A program made the position numbers and the translations under genes. Shown here one piece after another: positions 28,899-37,891 of a stretch of 64,000 nt of DNA. Origin of the DNA: Leptolyngbya sp. SIOISBB (GTDB taxonomy: Bacteria > Cyanobacteriota > Cyanobacteriia > Phormidesmidales > Phormidesmidaceae); contig JAAHII010000001.1 of NCBI GenBank assembly GCA_010671905.1, positions 5,456,001 to 5,520,000 of the forward strand. The letters are read 5' to 3'. How positions within the stretch are numbered: the stretch's first letter is position 1; every line of letters begins with the position of its first letter. A model generated the notes under the pieces. That model was given only the letters and a program-made list of their open reading frames with translations. It was not told the DNA's origin and did no database searches.

Positions 28899-29348
28899 GG
28901 AAGTGCTCGCCATCATTGTTCAGTGAAACCACGGGAGGGTGGTGGTTCGTTAGCGTTGGCATGAAATCCGCTAAAACTCTGACTGGAAGGGCTTTTTGAA
29001 CAAGAGGTGAGCGACTGTTCATGACCCAAGTTCGCTGTTTGGGTGCCATTCAATTAACTTGCTCTACTCTTCATATTGTTTGCCTGTGAGTTTACGGAAA
29101 ATTAACCCATTGCGTCTTGGGCAAGGCTAATCTTGATTCATATACGAAACCAATATAGTTACTTACCCCCCACCGCAAGGATGGGGGGTAACTTATTTTT
29201 GCCCCTCAACGCAGGGCATCGAGCTGATGTAGCCGACCCAATATCTGTCAGTCTCTTGTCGGTCATCGCTGGGTTTCCTCGGCATACTCAAGACAACTTC
29301 CCGCGATCGCCGATGGTGGGGAAGATCGACCAGTAGCTGGGGAACATC
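28899..29348. other. 450-base gap without a gene
   Basis: Neither strand carries a credible coding frame. The stretch contains the small stem at 28927-28947 and the stronger hairpin reported at 29163-29200. Otherwise nothing is recognised. Confidence 0.5.
29163..29200 (+). terminator. GC-rich hairpin with GNRA loop and T-run
   Basis: TACCCCCCACC (29164-29174) pairs with GGATGGGGGGTA (29179-29190) with one bulged A and a GCAA loop, followed by ACTTATTTTT. It fits a Rho-independent terminator on the + strand, but it is 265 bases after trm1, so it may instead be an attenuator or a dispersed palindrome. Confidence 0.5.
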
Positions 29349-30575
29349 ATGCTCAACTCACTGCAGCGCCATGTGCGCCGTTTCTTTCGCAAAAGTAATC
29401 AGGTTAACAACGAGCCGATCAACAAGGTCAGCTTAGTCATCATCATTTTGGTTGACTTGTTTATTTTGTCGAATGTGTTTTGGGGACTTCATGATGTGGG
29501 TAATTGGCCCATTACTCCTCAGCAGCAACATCCCTGCTATAGCGATTGGTCTAACTATCGTCAGCAAACTGAGGACGACAAAGCGTTTGAGTTTTTGCAA
29601 AGCGCGTTGGGGCGATCGCAAGTTGACCTTGCTCTCCAAGAGAATTATCAGCAAATCTCCCGCGATCACCTCGGCCAGGTTTCGGAGCTTTGTACCGAAT
29701 ACGCTAGCCGCTATGAGCAGGTGGATACGTCCGCCAATCAACAGCGACTCGCGGATATTAATCAGCGTCAAAATACGATCGCTGAGTTGGCAGTGGCAAA
29801 CCAGCAAATTCGCGAGCAATACGACTCCACCCTGCTGGAATCGTTGGCGGGCCAACCTGAAGAACTCTCCATCAATACGGTGGAAGCGGCTGAAGCGAAG
29901 CGGGAACTCGATCGGAATACTGCTCAGATCGCTACTTTGGAGGCCGAGATTGGCAGCCTAGAGGCCGAGATTGTCGCCGATCCGAACAGTCAACCCATCC
30001 TCGATTTGCTGATGGATGAAGCGCAGTTTGCCCAGTTAGAACAGCAATATGAGCGCGCAACTTTTTGGCATCCTACCCTCGAAATTTTCTTGCAGGGTCT
30101 CTTTTTAATCCCGCTGCTGGCGATCGCTTGGGCGGTACATCAGTTGGCCCAGCGTCGTGGTTATGGTTTAGTCGCTCTCTTGAGTTGGCATCTGCTGGTG
30201 ATTTTCACCGTGCCGCTGATTGTGAAGGTCTTCCAGATTTTTCAGGTGGGGGCACTCTTCACCGTCCTGACAGAGATTGCGCTTGTGCTGTTGGGCGGGC
30301 TGCAATTTTTGGTCAGCTACTTCTATATCTTTTTAATTCCGCTGTTGGGCTTTGGCCTGATCAAGTTCTGCCAAAAGGTGGTCTTTAATCCCAAGGTGCA
30401 GGCCGCCGGACGGGTGCAAAAGGGGCGCTGCATTCGCTGTGCGAAAAAAATCCATCGCCATGAACACCACTGTCCCCACTGTGGTTACGGACAACTGCGG
30501 GAGTGTCCGGTCTGCCATGAGTCTACCTATCGACTGTTGCCTCACTGTCGTGCTTGTGGCGCTAAGGTGTCGTGA
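29349..30575 (+). CDS. Membrane protein with coiled coil and C-terminal double zinc ribbon
   Basis: The 408-residue protein is not a named enzyme. A transmembrane helix lies near residues 27-48 (VSLVIIILVDLFILSNVFWG). A long helical, Gln- and Glu-rich region follows (about 110-240, probable coiled coil), then three hydrophobic segments (about 245-345). The C-terminus has two zinc ribbons: CIRCAKKIHRHEHHCPHCG and CPVCHESTYRLLPHCRACG. The ribbons probably face the cytosol and bind protein or nucleic acid. The ATG follows a plain upstream region. Its neighbours give no clue to its job. Confidence 0.75.
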   Translation: MLNSLQRHVRRFFRKSNQVNNEPINKVSLVIIILVDLFILSNVFWGLHDVGNWPITPQQQHPCYSDWSNYRQQTEDDKAFEFLQSALGRSQVDLALQENYQQISRDHLGQVSELCTEYASRYEQVDTSANQQRLADINQRQNTIAELAVANQQIREQYDSTLLESLAGQPEELSINTVEAAEAKRELDRNTAQIATLEAEIGSLEAEIVADPNSQPILDLLMDEAQFAQLEQQYERATFWHPTLEIFLQGLFLIPLLAIAWAVHQLAQRRGYGLVALLSWHLLVIFTVPLIVKVFQIFQVGALFTVLTEIALVLLGGLQFLVSYFYIFLIPLLGFGLIKFCQKVVFNPKVQAAGRVQKGRCIRCAKKIHRHEHHCPHCGYGQLRECPVCHESTYRLLPHCRACGAKVS

Positions 30576-30925
30576 GTGCGGTGACGGGTTTTTGGGAGAT
30601 TGCCGTGGGGTTGAGGTATTGGATGCCCGGGTTTATGAGGAGTGGGGCGGGGTATGAAAATGGGGTCGCCCGAAAGCTGGGTGGAGGATCGTTGGAGTCT
30701 GGAGAACCTGGGAGCACATCCAATTTGCGGCTAATCAAGCGGTAGAATACGGGCGGTATTCGGAGCCTCTTGAGTGGGAGGCATCGTATAGCAGAATTCG
30801 GAATGCAGAAGTCGGAATTCGGAATTGAAAGGTTTGTCAGACGGCGATTACAGCGATCTGGAGTAATCTAACCAAACTGCGGATCGCTATAGTGCAAGCG
30901 CGATACAGCAACCGTTGAGGTAAGG
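30576..30925. other. 350-base gap containing heptamer-type repeats
   Basis: No gene is seen. At 30792-30830 the sequence carries AGAATTCGGAATGCAGAAG followed by TCGGAATTCGGAATTGAAAG. This is the same repeat family as at 609-641 and in mutS, with extra GAATTCGGAAT units. The promoter of the following pstS-like gene should lie at the right end of the gap. Confidence 0.55.
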
Positions 30926-32011
30926 GTGATGGGGCGTCAGTTTGATTGGTTCAAGGGGCTGGTATTCGCGATCGCCGCGCTCATCTTAGTAGTGGCCTGC
31001 CAACCACCGATGTCAGAATCGCCCACCCCAGCTCCAGAGGCCTCCGCAGCGACCACACCCATCGTCTTGAATGGCACGGGAGCCAGTTTTCCGCTGTTCA
31101 TTTACGAGCGCATCTTTACGGAATATCGCCAGCAGGTCGATCCCAATCTGCAGGTTAACTTTCAGCCGACAGGCAGTGCTGCGGGCATTCAGCAACTGTT
31201 GTCGCAAACGGTCGATTTTGGCGCTAGCGATGTGGCGATGACCGATGAGGAGATGGCCCAAGTGGAAGCGGGTGTCGTATTGGTGCCCATGACGGCGGGC
31301 ATGGTGGCGATCGCTTACAATCTGCCGAGCGTTAACACCGGACTGCAGCTGACTCGTGAGGCCCTAGCCGGGATCTTTTTAGGTCAGATTACCCAGTGGA
31401 CGGATCCGCTCATTGTCGAGGCTAACCCCGATGTGTCATTGCCTGATCTGCCCATTACCTTGGTGCATCGCTCTGATGGCAGCGGCACAACCGCAACCCT
31501 GACCGCGCATCTCAGCGCCATCAGTCCTGAGTGGCAATCTCAGGTTGGTGCGGGTCTCAATGTACAGTGGCCTGCTGGGTTCGGTATCAAGGCTAATGCG
31601 GGCGTGAGTGCCCAAATTCAGCAGGCGGAGGGGGCGATCGGATACGTGGAATATAGCTACGCCCAAAAGTTAGATATGGCCATCGCCGCCTTAGAAAATC
31701 AGACTGGTACTTTTGTGGAACCGAATCCGACTACGGGGGCGACCGCGCTAGCCGCCGTGACCCTGCCAGAAAATCTCAAAGCTTTTATTGCTGATCCAGC
31801 TGGGGCAGAGGCTTATCCGATCGTCACCTATAGCTGGATTTTGGCTTACGGGCAGTATGCCGATGCCGACAAAGGGAATGCCCTGAAGCAGATTTTGACC
31901 TGGGGGCTGTTGGAAGGTCAACAGTTTAGTGAAGAACTGGGCTACATCCCTTTGCCTGTGTCAGTGGTGGAGCAGGCGATCACGGCTGTCGAAAGCATCC
32001 AAGCTGGCTAG
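30926..32011 (+). CDS. pstS: Phosphate ABC transporter substrate-binding lipoprotein (PstS-like)
   Basis: PstS binds phosphate outside the inner membrane for the PstCAB permease. The 361-residue product starts with a lipoprotein signal (FAIAALILVVAC, lipid cysteine near residue 25). NGTGASFPLFIYERI, the binding motif PTGSAAGIQQLL, DFGASDVAMTDEE and VHRSDGSGTTATLT are typical PstS ligand loops. GTG 30926 and ATG 30929 are both possible; GAGG just upstream suits either. No pstC, pstA or pstB lies nearby, so this may be a solitary extra copy, as is common in cyanobacteria. Confidence 0.92.
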   Translation: MMGRQFDWFKGLVFAIAALILVVACQPPMSESPTPAPEASAATTPIVLNGTGASFPLFIYERIFTEYRQQVDPNLQVNFQPTGSAAGIQQLLSQTVDFGASDVAMTDEEMAQVEAGVVLVPMTAGMVAIAYNLPSVNTGLQLTREALAGIFLGQITQWTDPLIVEANPDVSLPDLPITLVHRSDGSGTTATLTAHLSAISPEWQSQVGAGLNVQWPAGFGIKANAGVSAQIQQAEGAIGYVEYSYAQKLDMAIAALENQTGTFVEPNPTTGATALAAVTLPENLKAFIADPAGAEAYPIVTYSWILAYGQYADADKGNALKQILTWGLLEGQQFSEELGYIPLPVSVVEQAITAVESIQAG

Positions 32012-32033
32012 TGGACACCAAAATCCAGCCAGC

Positions 32034-32744
32034 TCAACGCATCGCGATGGTGATTTGATTTTGCACTAAGAAATCTTGGATCTGGTCGAGTTGCTGAACG
32101 GTGGCTGCCAAATTGGCGAGAAATTTGCCGTCGGCCACCTGATTGAGAAAGACAAAGAGTTGGTCGTAGTAGTCGCGAAATAGCTCATCTTCATAGAGTT
32201 TGTAGATGAACTCTGACATCGTCATGGGGCGATCGCCCGCCGCGGCGATGAGTAATTCGCCCATGCCGTTGACGTAGTGAAACCAGAGAATACTGCCATC
32301 ACTCGACAGCGTATTTTTGAAACCCTCGATGAGGTCAAAAAATTGCTTAGTGAGGGACGAGCGCCCAAATTTCAAAAATACGACGTCCCGTTCATAAAGC
32401 TGAATCCAGCAGGAGACCAGGGCAATCAAATAGGCTGTTGAGGTAAGGTAGTAACCCTCTTTGGTGAACCAGTCGATGGCCTTAGCCTGCCGGGGTGAAA
32501 GACTGAGGGCGGCGCGAGTCTCATTCATCGCTTGCGGCATTTTGGGCAAAAATGCCTGCAGGCGATAGGCCAGTTCGTGGCAGGCATGACTCAGGGGGCG
32601 AGCATACAGAAACAGCTTTTTGCGGGCTTCAACGGACTCCGTAAAGCGGGGGGCGAGCCAGTAGGTTTCAGCCAGACGAAAACCGGTGGCTACCAGTCCC
32701 CCGCCCAAAACGCCAAACAAAAAATTTGCCCAATGTTCGTTCAT
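32034..32744 (-). CDS. Hypothetical membrane-anchored protein
   Basis: No family was recognised. The start is set at ATG 32744 (MNEHWANFLFGVLGGGLVAT), which begins a single membrane helix; a longer frame from 32858 adds an unlikely polar N-terminus. The rest is predominantly helical and soluble, with about 236 residues in all, containing AIDWFTKEGYYLTSTAYLIA and VNGMGELLIAAAGDRPMTMS. It is convergent with pstS (22 bases apart) and is followed upstream on the same strand by the GDSL hydrolase. Function unknown. Confidence 0.6.
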   Translation of the reverse strand: MNEHWANFLFGVLGGGLVATGFRLAETYWLAPRFTESVEARKKLFLYARPLSHACHELAYRLQAFLPKMPQAMNETRAALSLSPRQAKAIDWFTKEGYYLTSTAYLIALVSCWIQLYERDVVFLKFGRSSLTKQFFDLIEGFKNTLSSDGSILWFHYVNGMGELLIAAAGDRPMTMSEFIYKLYEDELFRDYYDQLFVFLNQVADGKFLANLAATVQQLDQIQDFLVQNQITIAMR

Positions 32745-32880
32745 GCCGCGTGTTTTCCATCCTGACTGCCCATCAGCATAAAGGCTATGGGAATGCACCT
32801 TCGCCACGGCGGGAAAATCTGTAGAGCGCGCGATCTCGATGGTCTGCTTCAACCTCAATTCTGGTTCAGGACTGAAGCCA

Positions 32881-33570
32881 TCACATGACGTCGCGAAAAG
32901 CAGACCAATTCATAATGTCGTCGAGTAGGGAACGATAGCCGAGCACGTTGGGATGTAAGCCATCGGTGGAGATGCGCGATCGCCACCAGGCATCACCACG
33001 CTTGAGCCACAAGTCCAACACGTCCAAATAGGGAATGTTGCGCTGTTCGCAAGCTCGCCGGGTGAATTCCTTACAGCGGTGTTGATCGGTGTGGTTGTAA
33101 TGCAAGATTTCCGCGAAGGGCATACGTTCTTCAAGCACCGGTGTCATGCCGATAAACATGACGGGACATTGGGACTGGGCCGTTTCTAACAGCTCAAACA
33201 TCTGCGCTTGAAACATTTCAAACTCGGTGAAGGGACGACCGTTGGGCTTCCCCACTCGACATGTATCGTTTAAGCCTACGGAAAGAAACATTAAGTCAGG
33301 AACGCGGTTACGAAATTCACCTCGGGTCTGAAATTCTTGCACGAGCCGTTGGGAAACGCGCTGGGTCGTGTCGGCTCTGACGCCTAGGTTATACATGGCA
33401 TGGCCCGGAGTCTCTGGCTGTAGCCACTGTCGCCTTAAGCGCTCGACCCAGCCGCCACCTTCAGGGTCACCAAAGCCATACACTAGGCTATCTCCGATCG
33501 CGACGATACGTTTTTCGGTCCGCTGCTGTAATGTGCTCAGCGATCGCGTAAACGGAGAAGCCGCTACCAT
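32881..33570 (-). CDS. SGNH/GDSL-family hydrolase
   Basis: The 229-residue protein carries the four SGNH blocks: block I IVAIGDSLVYGFGD (catalytic Ser in GDSL), block II with Gly in NLGVRADTT, block III with Asn in SVGLNDTC and block V DGLHPN (Asp and His). It is therefore a probable esterase or lipase; no signal peptide is evident. The frame may start at 33570 or slightly downstream. It is transcribed in the same direction as the unknown membrane protein that follows. Substrate unknown. Confidence 0.88.
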   Translation of the reverse strand: MVAASPFTRSLSTLQQRTEKRIVAIGDSLVYGFGDPEGGGWVERLRRQWLQPETPGHAMYNLGVRADTTQRVSQRLVQEFQTRGEFRNRVPDLMFLSVGLNDTCRVGKPNGRPFTEFEMFQAQMFELLETAQSQCPVMFIGMTPVLEERMPFAEILHYNHTDQHRCKEFTRRACEQRNIPYLDVLDLWLKRGDAWWRSRISTDGLHPNVLGYRSLLDDIMNWSAFRDVM

Positions 33571-33791
33571 GTCAGATTGCTCATTAACATCAAAGAGAGT
33601 ACGTAACTTTCCGTTACGTCTCTAACGGAACTTACCATTCTAAAGATTTCTTTTCAAATCATTATTAGGACGCAGGTCGTTACTGTTGGCGATCGCGACG
33701 CCCTTTTAACCCTCTCAGAAGGCAGCTTGCGGCGTAGCAGACGAATTCAAAAATTGGGTATTGACCTCTCCCATAACCCGGTAAGGTTGAT

Positions 33792-34769
33792 TTGGCACAG
33801 ATGGATGGATTAGCGATCGTGGCGGCAACTTTTTTTGAGCGAGATACTCATCTACAAACAGTTTTAGACAACGTGTTGGACGCTACCTGGGAGGCCTTTC
33901 CTAAACTGGCCCGCAATCAAATTGCGGCCACCTGGCTGATCTATGATCCACCCTTTCCCATCAATACCGGTGGAGCCATTAGTGTGTCAGATTTTTGGCA
34001 ACACCGACCCCGTGGAGCCAGCTACCGAGGCGTGGAACTGATTTATCCCGCTAGTGTGGTGAAGCTGTTTTATCTGGTCGCGGCGCACGAATGGCTGGAG
34101 CGTGACATGGTGCCAACCACGCCGGAGTTAGAGCGGGCGTTGCGAGACATGATTGTCGATTCGAGCAACGATGCCACTGGCTTTGTGATCGATGTGTTGA
34201 CGGGCACCACCAGTGGCCCGGAACTGCCCCCTGGCCCATTTGAAACGTGGCAGACCCAACGCAACATCATCAACCGCTTTTTGCAATCTCTGCAGTGGCC
34301 GGAGCTGGAAACTATCAACGCGAACCAAAAAACCTGGTGTGATGGCCCCTATGGTCGGGAGCGGATTTTTCTGGGGGAAACCTATGAAAATCGCAACCTG
34401 CTGACGACGGAAGCGACCTCTCGTTTATTGCACAGTATTATCGGTGGAGTGGCCGTCAGTGGAGCGCGATCGCAAACCATGATGAACCTGATGCGGCGTT
34501 CTCTAGACCCCCGCGCCCGCGCCGCCGACCCCGAAAATCAGGTCACGGGCTTCCTCGGGACCGGGTTACCGCTAAATGCCGCCGTATGGTCAAAGGCCGG
34601 ACTCACCAGCAAAGTACGACACGATGCAGTTTACGTCGAGTTGGATGGTTACTCACCCTTTCAGTTAGTCGTATTCACCGAAGGCGCAGAACACAGTCAG
34701 AACGAAGCGATTTTACCCTTTGTCATGCAAACACTACTCACTCAGAGCAACACCACCAGTGGTGGCTGA
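33792..34769 (+). CDS. Serine hydrolase, class A beta-lactamase-like fold
   Basis: The 325-residue protein shows the penicillin-recognising enzyme motifs in degenerate form: SxxK in PASVVKLFYLVAAHEW, an SDN-like DSSNDATGFVID and the KTG-like WSKAGLTSKVRHD. An upstream hydrophobic signal is lacking. This architecture is common in cyanobacteria as beta-lactamase-related serine hydrolases whose substrates may be peptidoglycan-related rather than drugs. The start is TTG 33792 or ATG 33801. There is no evidence of resistance function. Confidence 0.8.
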   Translation: MAQMDGLAIVAATFFERDTHLQTVLDNVLDATWEAFPKLARNQIAATWLIYDPPFPINTGGAISVSDFWQHRPRGASYRGVELIYPASVVKLFYLVAAHEWLERDMVPTTPELERALRDMIVDSSNDATGFVIDVLTGTTSGPELPPGPFETWQTQRNIINRFLQSLQWPELETINANQKTWCDGPYGRERIFLGETYENRNLLTTEATSRLLHSIIGGVAVSGARSQTMMNLMRRSLDPRARAADPENQVTGFLGTGLPLNAAVWSKAGLTSKVRHDAVYVELDGYSPFQLVVFTEGAEHSQNEAILPFVMQTLLTQSNTTSGG

Positions 34770-34826
34770 GTCTTTATAGGTCTATCTCCTGAGTTCGGTG
34801 GCATTTGAGGCAATGCAAACGATTTG

Positions 34827-35654
34827 TTATCTAGTGGCCTTTTCCCTCTGATATGCATATGTATCGAACAAGAAATTACATACGGACTTTGCAGAATTGC
34901 ACACAAGTATGGCGTGGTGCCTCGATGGCTTGTAGGTACGGACATGACGATCTCCCATTTTGTTGCTGAGGCCGGACAAACCCTGAATGATATTCACGAG
35001 GCCCGACAGGACCTGTTTCAAAGATTGATTGATGTCCGGGCGGCCCGGATCAAGATGCAGCAGTTTCTGAACTCGCTTATACAACTTCGGCAGATCGCCG
35101 TCGTATTTGGGGGGCTCTGGGTTCAAGTCCGACTCGATCTGGGTCAGAACTGCCTCGACAAGTGATCTGGCGTTGGTGATTGCCCCATCATAGTCTTCAT
35201 CTTGGATTTTCCGTTCGGACTTCTCAACTTGTTCGTTGATAAATATATGTGCCTGTTCCTTCGACCCTTCAAATGGATGTCTGGCCTCTACGTGAACCCC
35301 TTGTTGGTTAAGAACTTTGGCCAACCCGCCTTCCAGGACAATTTCAAATCCGTCGTAGCTGAGGCGCTTGTTTATGTACTCAAGGGCAGGGCCAAGCTCG
35401 TGTTCAGTGTCCATGAACTCGCGTGGATCGAGTACTTCACGCAGTAGCGCTGCTAGGGCAGGCGTGCCGTTCAATTCTCTGAGCTTCTGCTCGGCATATT
35501 GCCACCGCGAGGGAAATCCTTGGCCATACTCGTCGTTGGAGCCGTAGTCGTTGAAAAGGCGCACAAGGTCTGGTCCGCTTCGATACGTGGAGATGCCTTC
35601 GTCACCAGTCACGATTCGGCCGATTGCAGTGATTGTTCTGGCAGCTACTTGCAA
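34827..35654 (-). CDS. Abortive-infection family protein (Abi_C-like)
   Basis: The 275-residue protein resembles a family of phage-abortive proteins with a C-terminal Abi_C domain. In its C-terminal part are ARSLVEAVLTQIES, LYKRVQKLLHL, then GLSGLSNKMGDRHV and RTYKPSRHHAILVCNSAKSV. The R..H pattern (NKMGDRHV, PSRHH) recalls HEPN-type RNase motifs. The N-terminal half (about 1-130) is of unknown role. It stands alone between a serine hydrolase and an AT-rich gap, with no toxin partner or other defence gene adjacent. Family assignment rests on sequence memory, so homology should be confirmed. Confidence 0.68.
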   Translation of the reverse strand: MQVAARTITAIGRIVTGDEGISTYRSGPDLVRLFNDYGSNDEYGQGFPSRWQYAEQKLRELNGTPALAALLREVLDPREFMDTEHELGPALEYINKRLSYDGFEIVLEGGLAKVLNQQGVHVEARHPFEGSKEQAHIFINEQVEKSERKIQDEDYDGAITNARSLVEAVLTQIESDLNPEPPKYDGDLPKLYKRVQKLLHLDPGRPDINQSLKQVLSGLVNIIQGLSGLSNKMGDRHVRTYKPSRHHAILVCNSAKSVCNFLFDTYAYQREKATR

Positions 35655-36081
35655 GGTGGCACCTGACAGCTATCTATATGATTAGAGAGAAAAGTTCCGC
35701 ATAAATCACCTATTTAGGTTATGAGGTGGAAATCTTTCAGGCTAATATCCTGGCGCGGATGATTAGATGACGATTTCAGTATAATCACCTAGCTTGTGGG
35801 TGCCTGGAATTGCTTAGAGTTTGTTGATCATCGTTGCTGGTTTCCTGACCGATGCAATCTGAACCTTGACCCCAAAAACTTTTAGAGCAAGTGCACAAGG
35901 TAATTCGGATGAAGCACTATTCCTATTGTTCAGAGCAAGCATATTTCGGATTCCCCCAACGCAATTGTCAAGCGGTGAATACAGACCTAACAGATTCCTA
36001 AAGTCTTGGACGGAGGTTGAAAGCTTGCCTACAAAATGGAGGTAGGCACATTTGCTAGCTCACCCAATCCCAACACCCACT
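35655..36081. other. 427-base AT-richer gap
   Basis: No gene is seen. The left part is visibly richer in A and T than its neighbours and contains two related short motifs (AATCACCTA at about 35705 and 35782) and an imperfect inverted CACCT/AGGTG. The promoters of both flanking genes probably lie here. Confidence 0.4.
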
Positions 36082-36687
36082 ATGGCTTACACCTGTGAAC
36101 TCGGCTCTGGACAACGATTGTATTTAGACAATGTGGGGGAGCAAACTGCTGTCACCCTCGCTTCGAGCAGTGCCGGACAGCAGCAACAGTCTGGGAGTCA
36201 GTTTGCTACCGGGGCTTGGACGGCTCCGCCAGAAATGTTTCGCACACCCCAGGGAGTTGTCATCAAGCTCACCACCACTCAGGGAATGCACCATTTGCAG
36301 TTGCAGGGTAGTCAACTCGGGGTGATGTCCCAAAGTCCGGCTTTGGGTAATGCGCAACAGATGCAGATGAGTTCTGGGGTGGCGATGCCGGGAACTGCTA
36401 TGCCCCCGATGGAGCCCATGCAGCCGATGCAACCCATGCAGCCGATGACCCCAATGGAGCCGATGCAACCCATGCAACCGATGAAAATGGGCGATATGGA
36501 GATGAATGCCAATCCGATGCAGATGCGGATGGGCAATATGGAAATGCAGATGGGCAGTGCGGCTGCCAGCAGCATTGCAAGTGGTTCATCCACTGCTGGC
36601 AAGGCGAAATTTTGCAGTCAGTGTGGGACTCCGGTAAAGCCCAGCGATCGCTTTTGTGCCAACTGCGGTCATCAGCTCAACGGCTAG
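36082..36687 (+). CDS. Met-Pro-Gln-repeat protein with C-terminal zinc ribbon
   Basis: The 201-residue protein has a beta-rich N-terminal region (residues 1-85, TCELGSGQRLYLDNVGEQTA), then a low-complexity Met-rich stretch (about 95-165) with repeated MQPM and MEPMQPM units, and a C-terminal zinc ribbon FCSQCGTPVKPSDRFCANCG. The DNA of the Met-rich stretch consists of near-exact repeats of CAGCCGATG and CCCATG. Met-rich stretches can bind Cu(I), but that is only a possibility. ATG 36082 is preferred over TTG 36052. Cellular role unknown. Confidence 0.7.
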   Translation: MAYTCELGSGQRLYLDNVGEQTAVTLASSSAGQQQQSGSQFATGAWTAPPEMFRTPQGVVIKLTTTQGMHHLQLQGSQLGVMSQSPALGNAQQMQMSSGVAMPGTAMPPMEPMQPMQPMQPMTPMEPMQPMQPMKMGDMEMNANPMQMRMGNMEMQMGSAAASSIASGSSTAGKAKFCSQCGTPVKPSDRFCANCGHQLNG

Positions 36688-37082
36688 GCGTTGGCGCGAT
36701 CGCTTTTCATTTCCGCCTTGATCGGATCAAACCCCATCGGAAAGTGAGTTTCCGCCGGATCATAGTCGGCGCCATGGAAATTAGTTTCAGTCACAGTGGC
36801 CCCGAGCAAATCAGTGCCAATCAGCATGGCTCCTCGCAGGTCTGCCTGAGTCAGATTCGCCTCGCGCAGGGAGGCATAGCTGAGGTCACAGCCCCGTAAG
36901 TTGGCTTGGCTGAGATTCGTCTCATTCAGGTCGGCATAGCTCAGGTCCGCCCCTTTGAGATCGACCCCGCTGATATCGACACCAGCCAGCGCCAACCCCG
37001 AAAATGCCCGTTGTCCGGCCTCGTAAGCTGCGATTAACTCATCGCGATTGAGAATTTCAGAAGTTGCCTTACGGTCAGCCAT
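36684..37082 (-). CDS. Pentapeptide-repeat protein
   Basis: The 132-residue protein has a short N-terminal helix (AAYEAGQRAFSG) and about thirteen consecutive pentapeptides of the A(D/N)LxX class, visible as LALAGVDISGVDLKGADLSY, then ADLNETNLSQANLRGCDLSY and ASLREANLTQADLRGA. These form a right-handed quadrilateral beta-helix. The function is unknown; such proteins are abundant in cyanobacteria. Its stop lies against the stop of the zinc-ribbon gene (convergent, 4-base overlap). Confidence 0.85.
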   Translation of the reverse strand: MADRKATSEILNRDELIAAYEAGQRAFSGLALAGVDISGVDLKGADLSYADLNETNLSQANLRGCDLSYASLREANLTQADLRGAMLIGTDLLGATVTETNFHGADYDPAETHFPMGFDPIKAEMKSDRANA

Positions 37083-37260
37083 AACAATCAGTTCGCTACG
37101 TTGAACTCATCAATACTACATTGCACCACTCCCCACCGAGGCAGACTTTAGCCCGCAATGTCATGCGATTTAAAGTTTAAGCGCTCCAGAAAGTTTAATA
37201 GATCAAGGTGGCCTATTGTGTCTAAGCCATTCGGCCAAAAGTGGTTCGGTGAACGATGCG

Positions 37261-37797
37261 CTAGGCGATCCAAGATTCGTCAATTGCGGTCATCATCACC
37301 AGATCTCGCTGCGGATCATTGCCAAACTGAAAGACATGCTCACCCACAGCTTGGAATCCGTATTTGCGATAGAAAGCGATCGCCCTCGGATTTTCTTCCC
37401 AGACACCCAGCCAGATGGCATCGGCGCCCGCCTTTGCGGCGATGGATAGACTCCGAGACATGAGTTCATGGGCTACGCCTCGGCCCTGCCATTCCTGAGT
37501 AACGTATAGCCGGTGGAGTTCTGATGAATGCTGGGCAGTAACGCAAGCTTTTGGTGAGCACAGCCAAACTTGGGCAAAGGCGACTAGCTGGTCTGCCGTC
37601 TCGGCTAAGAGCGTGACAGAGTTGTCATCTAGCAGCTCTTGCCTTTGCACATCGACCCCGAAATTCTCAGCACAATGGAGCTCCATATCGGTGAGATTGT
37701 TATTCGTTGCAAACGTATCTCGAAATGTATATTCGGCTAGATGCGCTAAGCCTGCGGCATCTTCTAAATTGGCTGGTCTGATGGTTACCGTTGACAT
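37261..37797 (-). CDS. GNAT-family N-acetyltransferase
   Basis: The 178-residue protein has the GNAT acetyl-CoA-binding motif A, LYVTQEWQGRGVAHELMSRS, and the C-terminal IWLGVWEENPRAIAFYRKYG, then FQAVGEH. It likely acetylates a small molecule or protein alpha-amine; the substrate is unknown. The start ATG 37797 (MSTVTIRPANLEDAAGLAHL) is preferred over longer frames to 38139, which run into the mutS 3' end on the same strand. Confidence 0.88.
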   Translation of the reverse strand: MSTVTIRPANLEDAAGLAHLAEYTFRDTFATNNNLTDMELHCAENFGVDVQRQELLDDNSVTLLAETADQLVAFAQVWLCSPKACVTAQHSSELHRLYVTQEWQGRGVAHELMSRSLSIAAKAGADAIWLGVWEENPRAIAFYRKYGFQAVGEHVFQFGNDPQRDLVMMTAIDESWIA

Positions 37798-37891
37798 GGT
37801 GCATTTTGAGTAGAGGAAACGAGCAGGAAAATCATGGATGAGTGCCGATCTTGTTGAGGCAAGCACCGATCGAGCATGCTCTACCAGGCGT

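Noticed and set aside
28828-29049. Reverse frame of 73 codons near the trm1 end
   Set aside because: It overlaps trm1 and shows no conserved features.
33792-34769. Antibiotic resistance beta-lactamase
   Set aside because: The motifs are degenerate and no export signal is seen, so resistance cannot be claimed.
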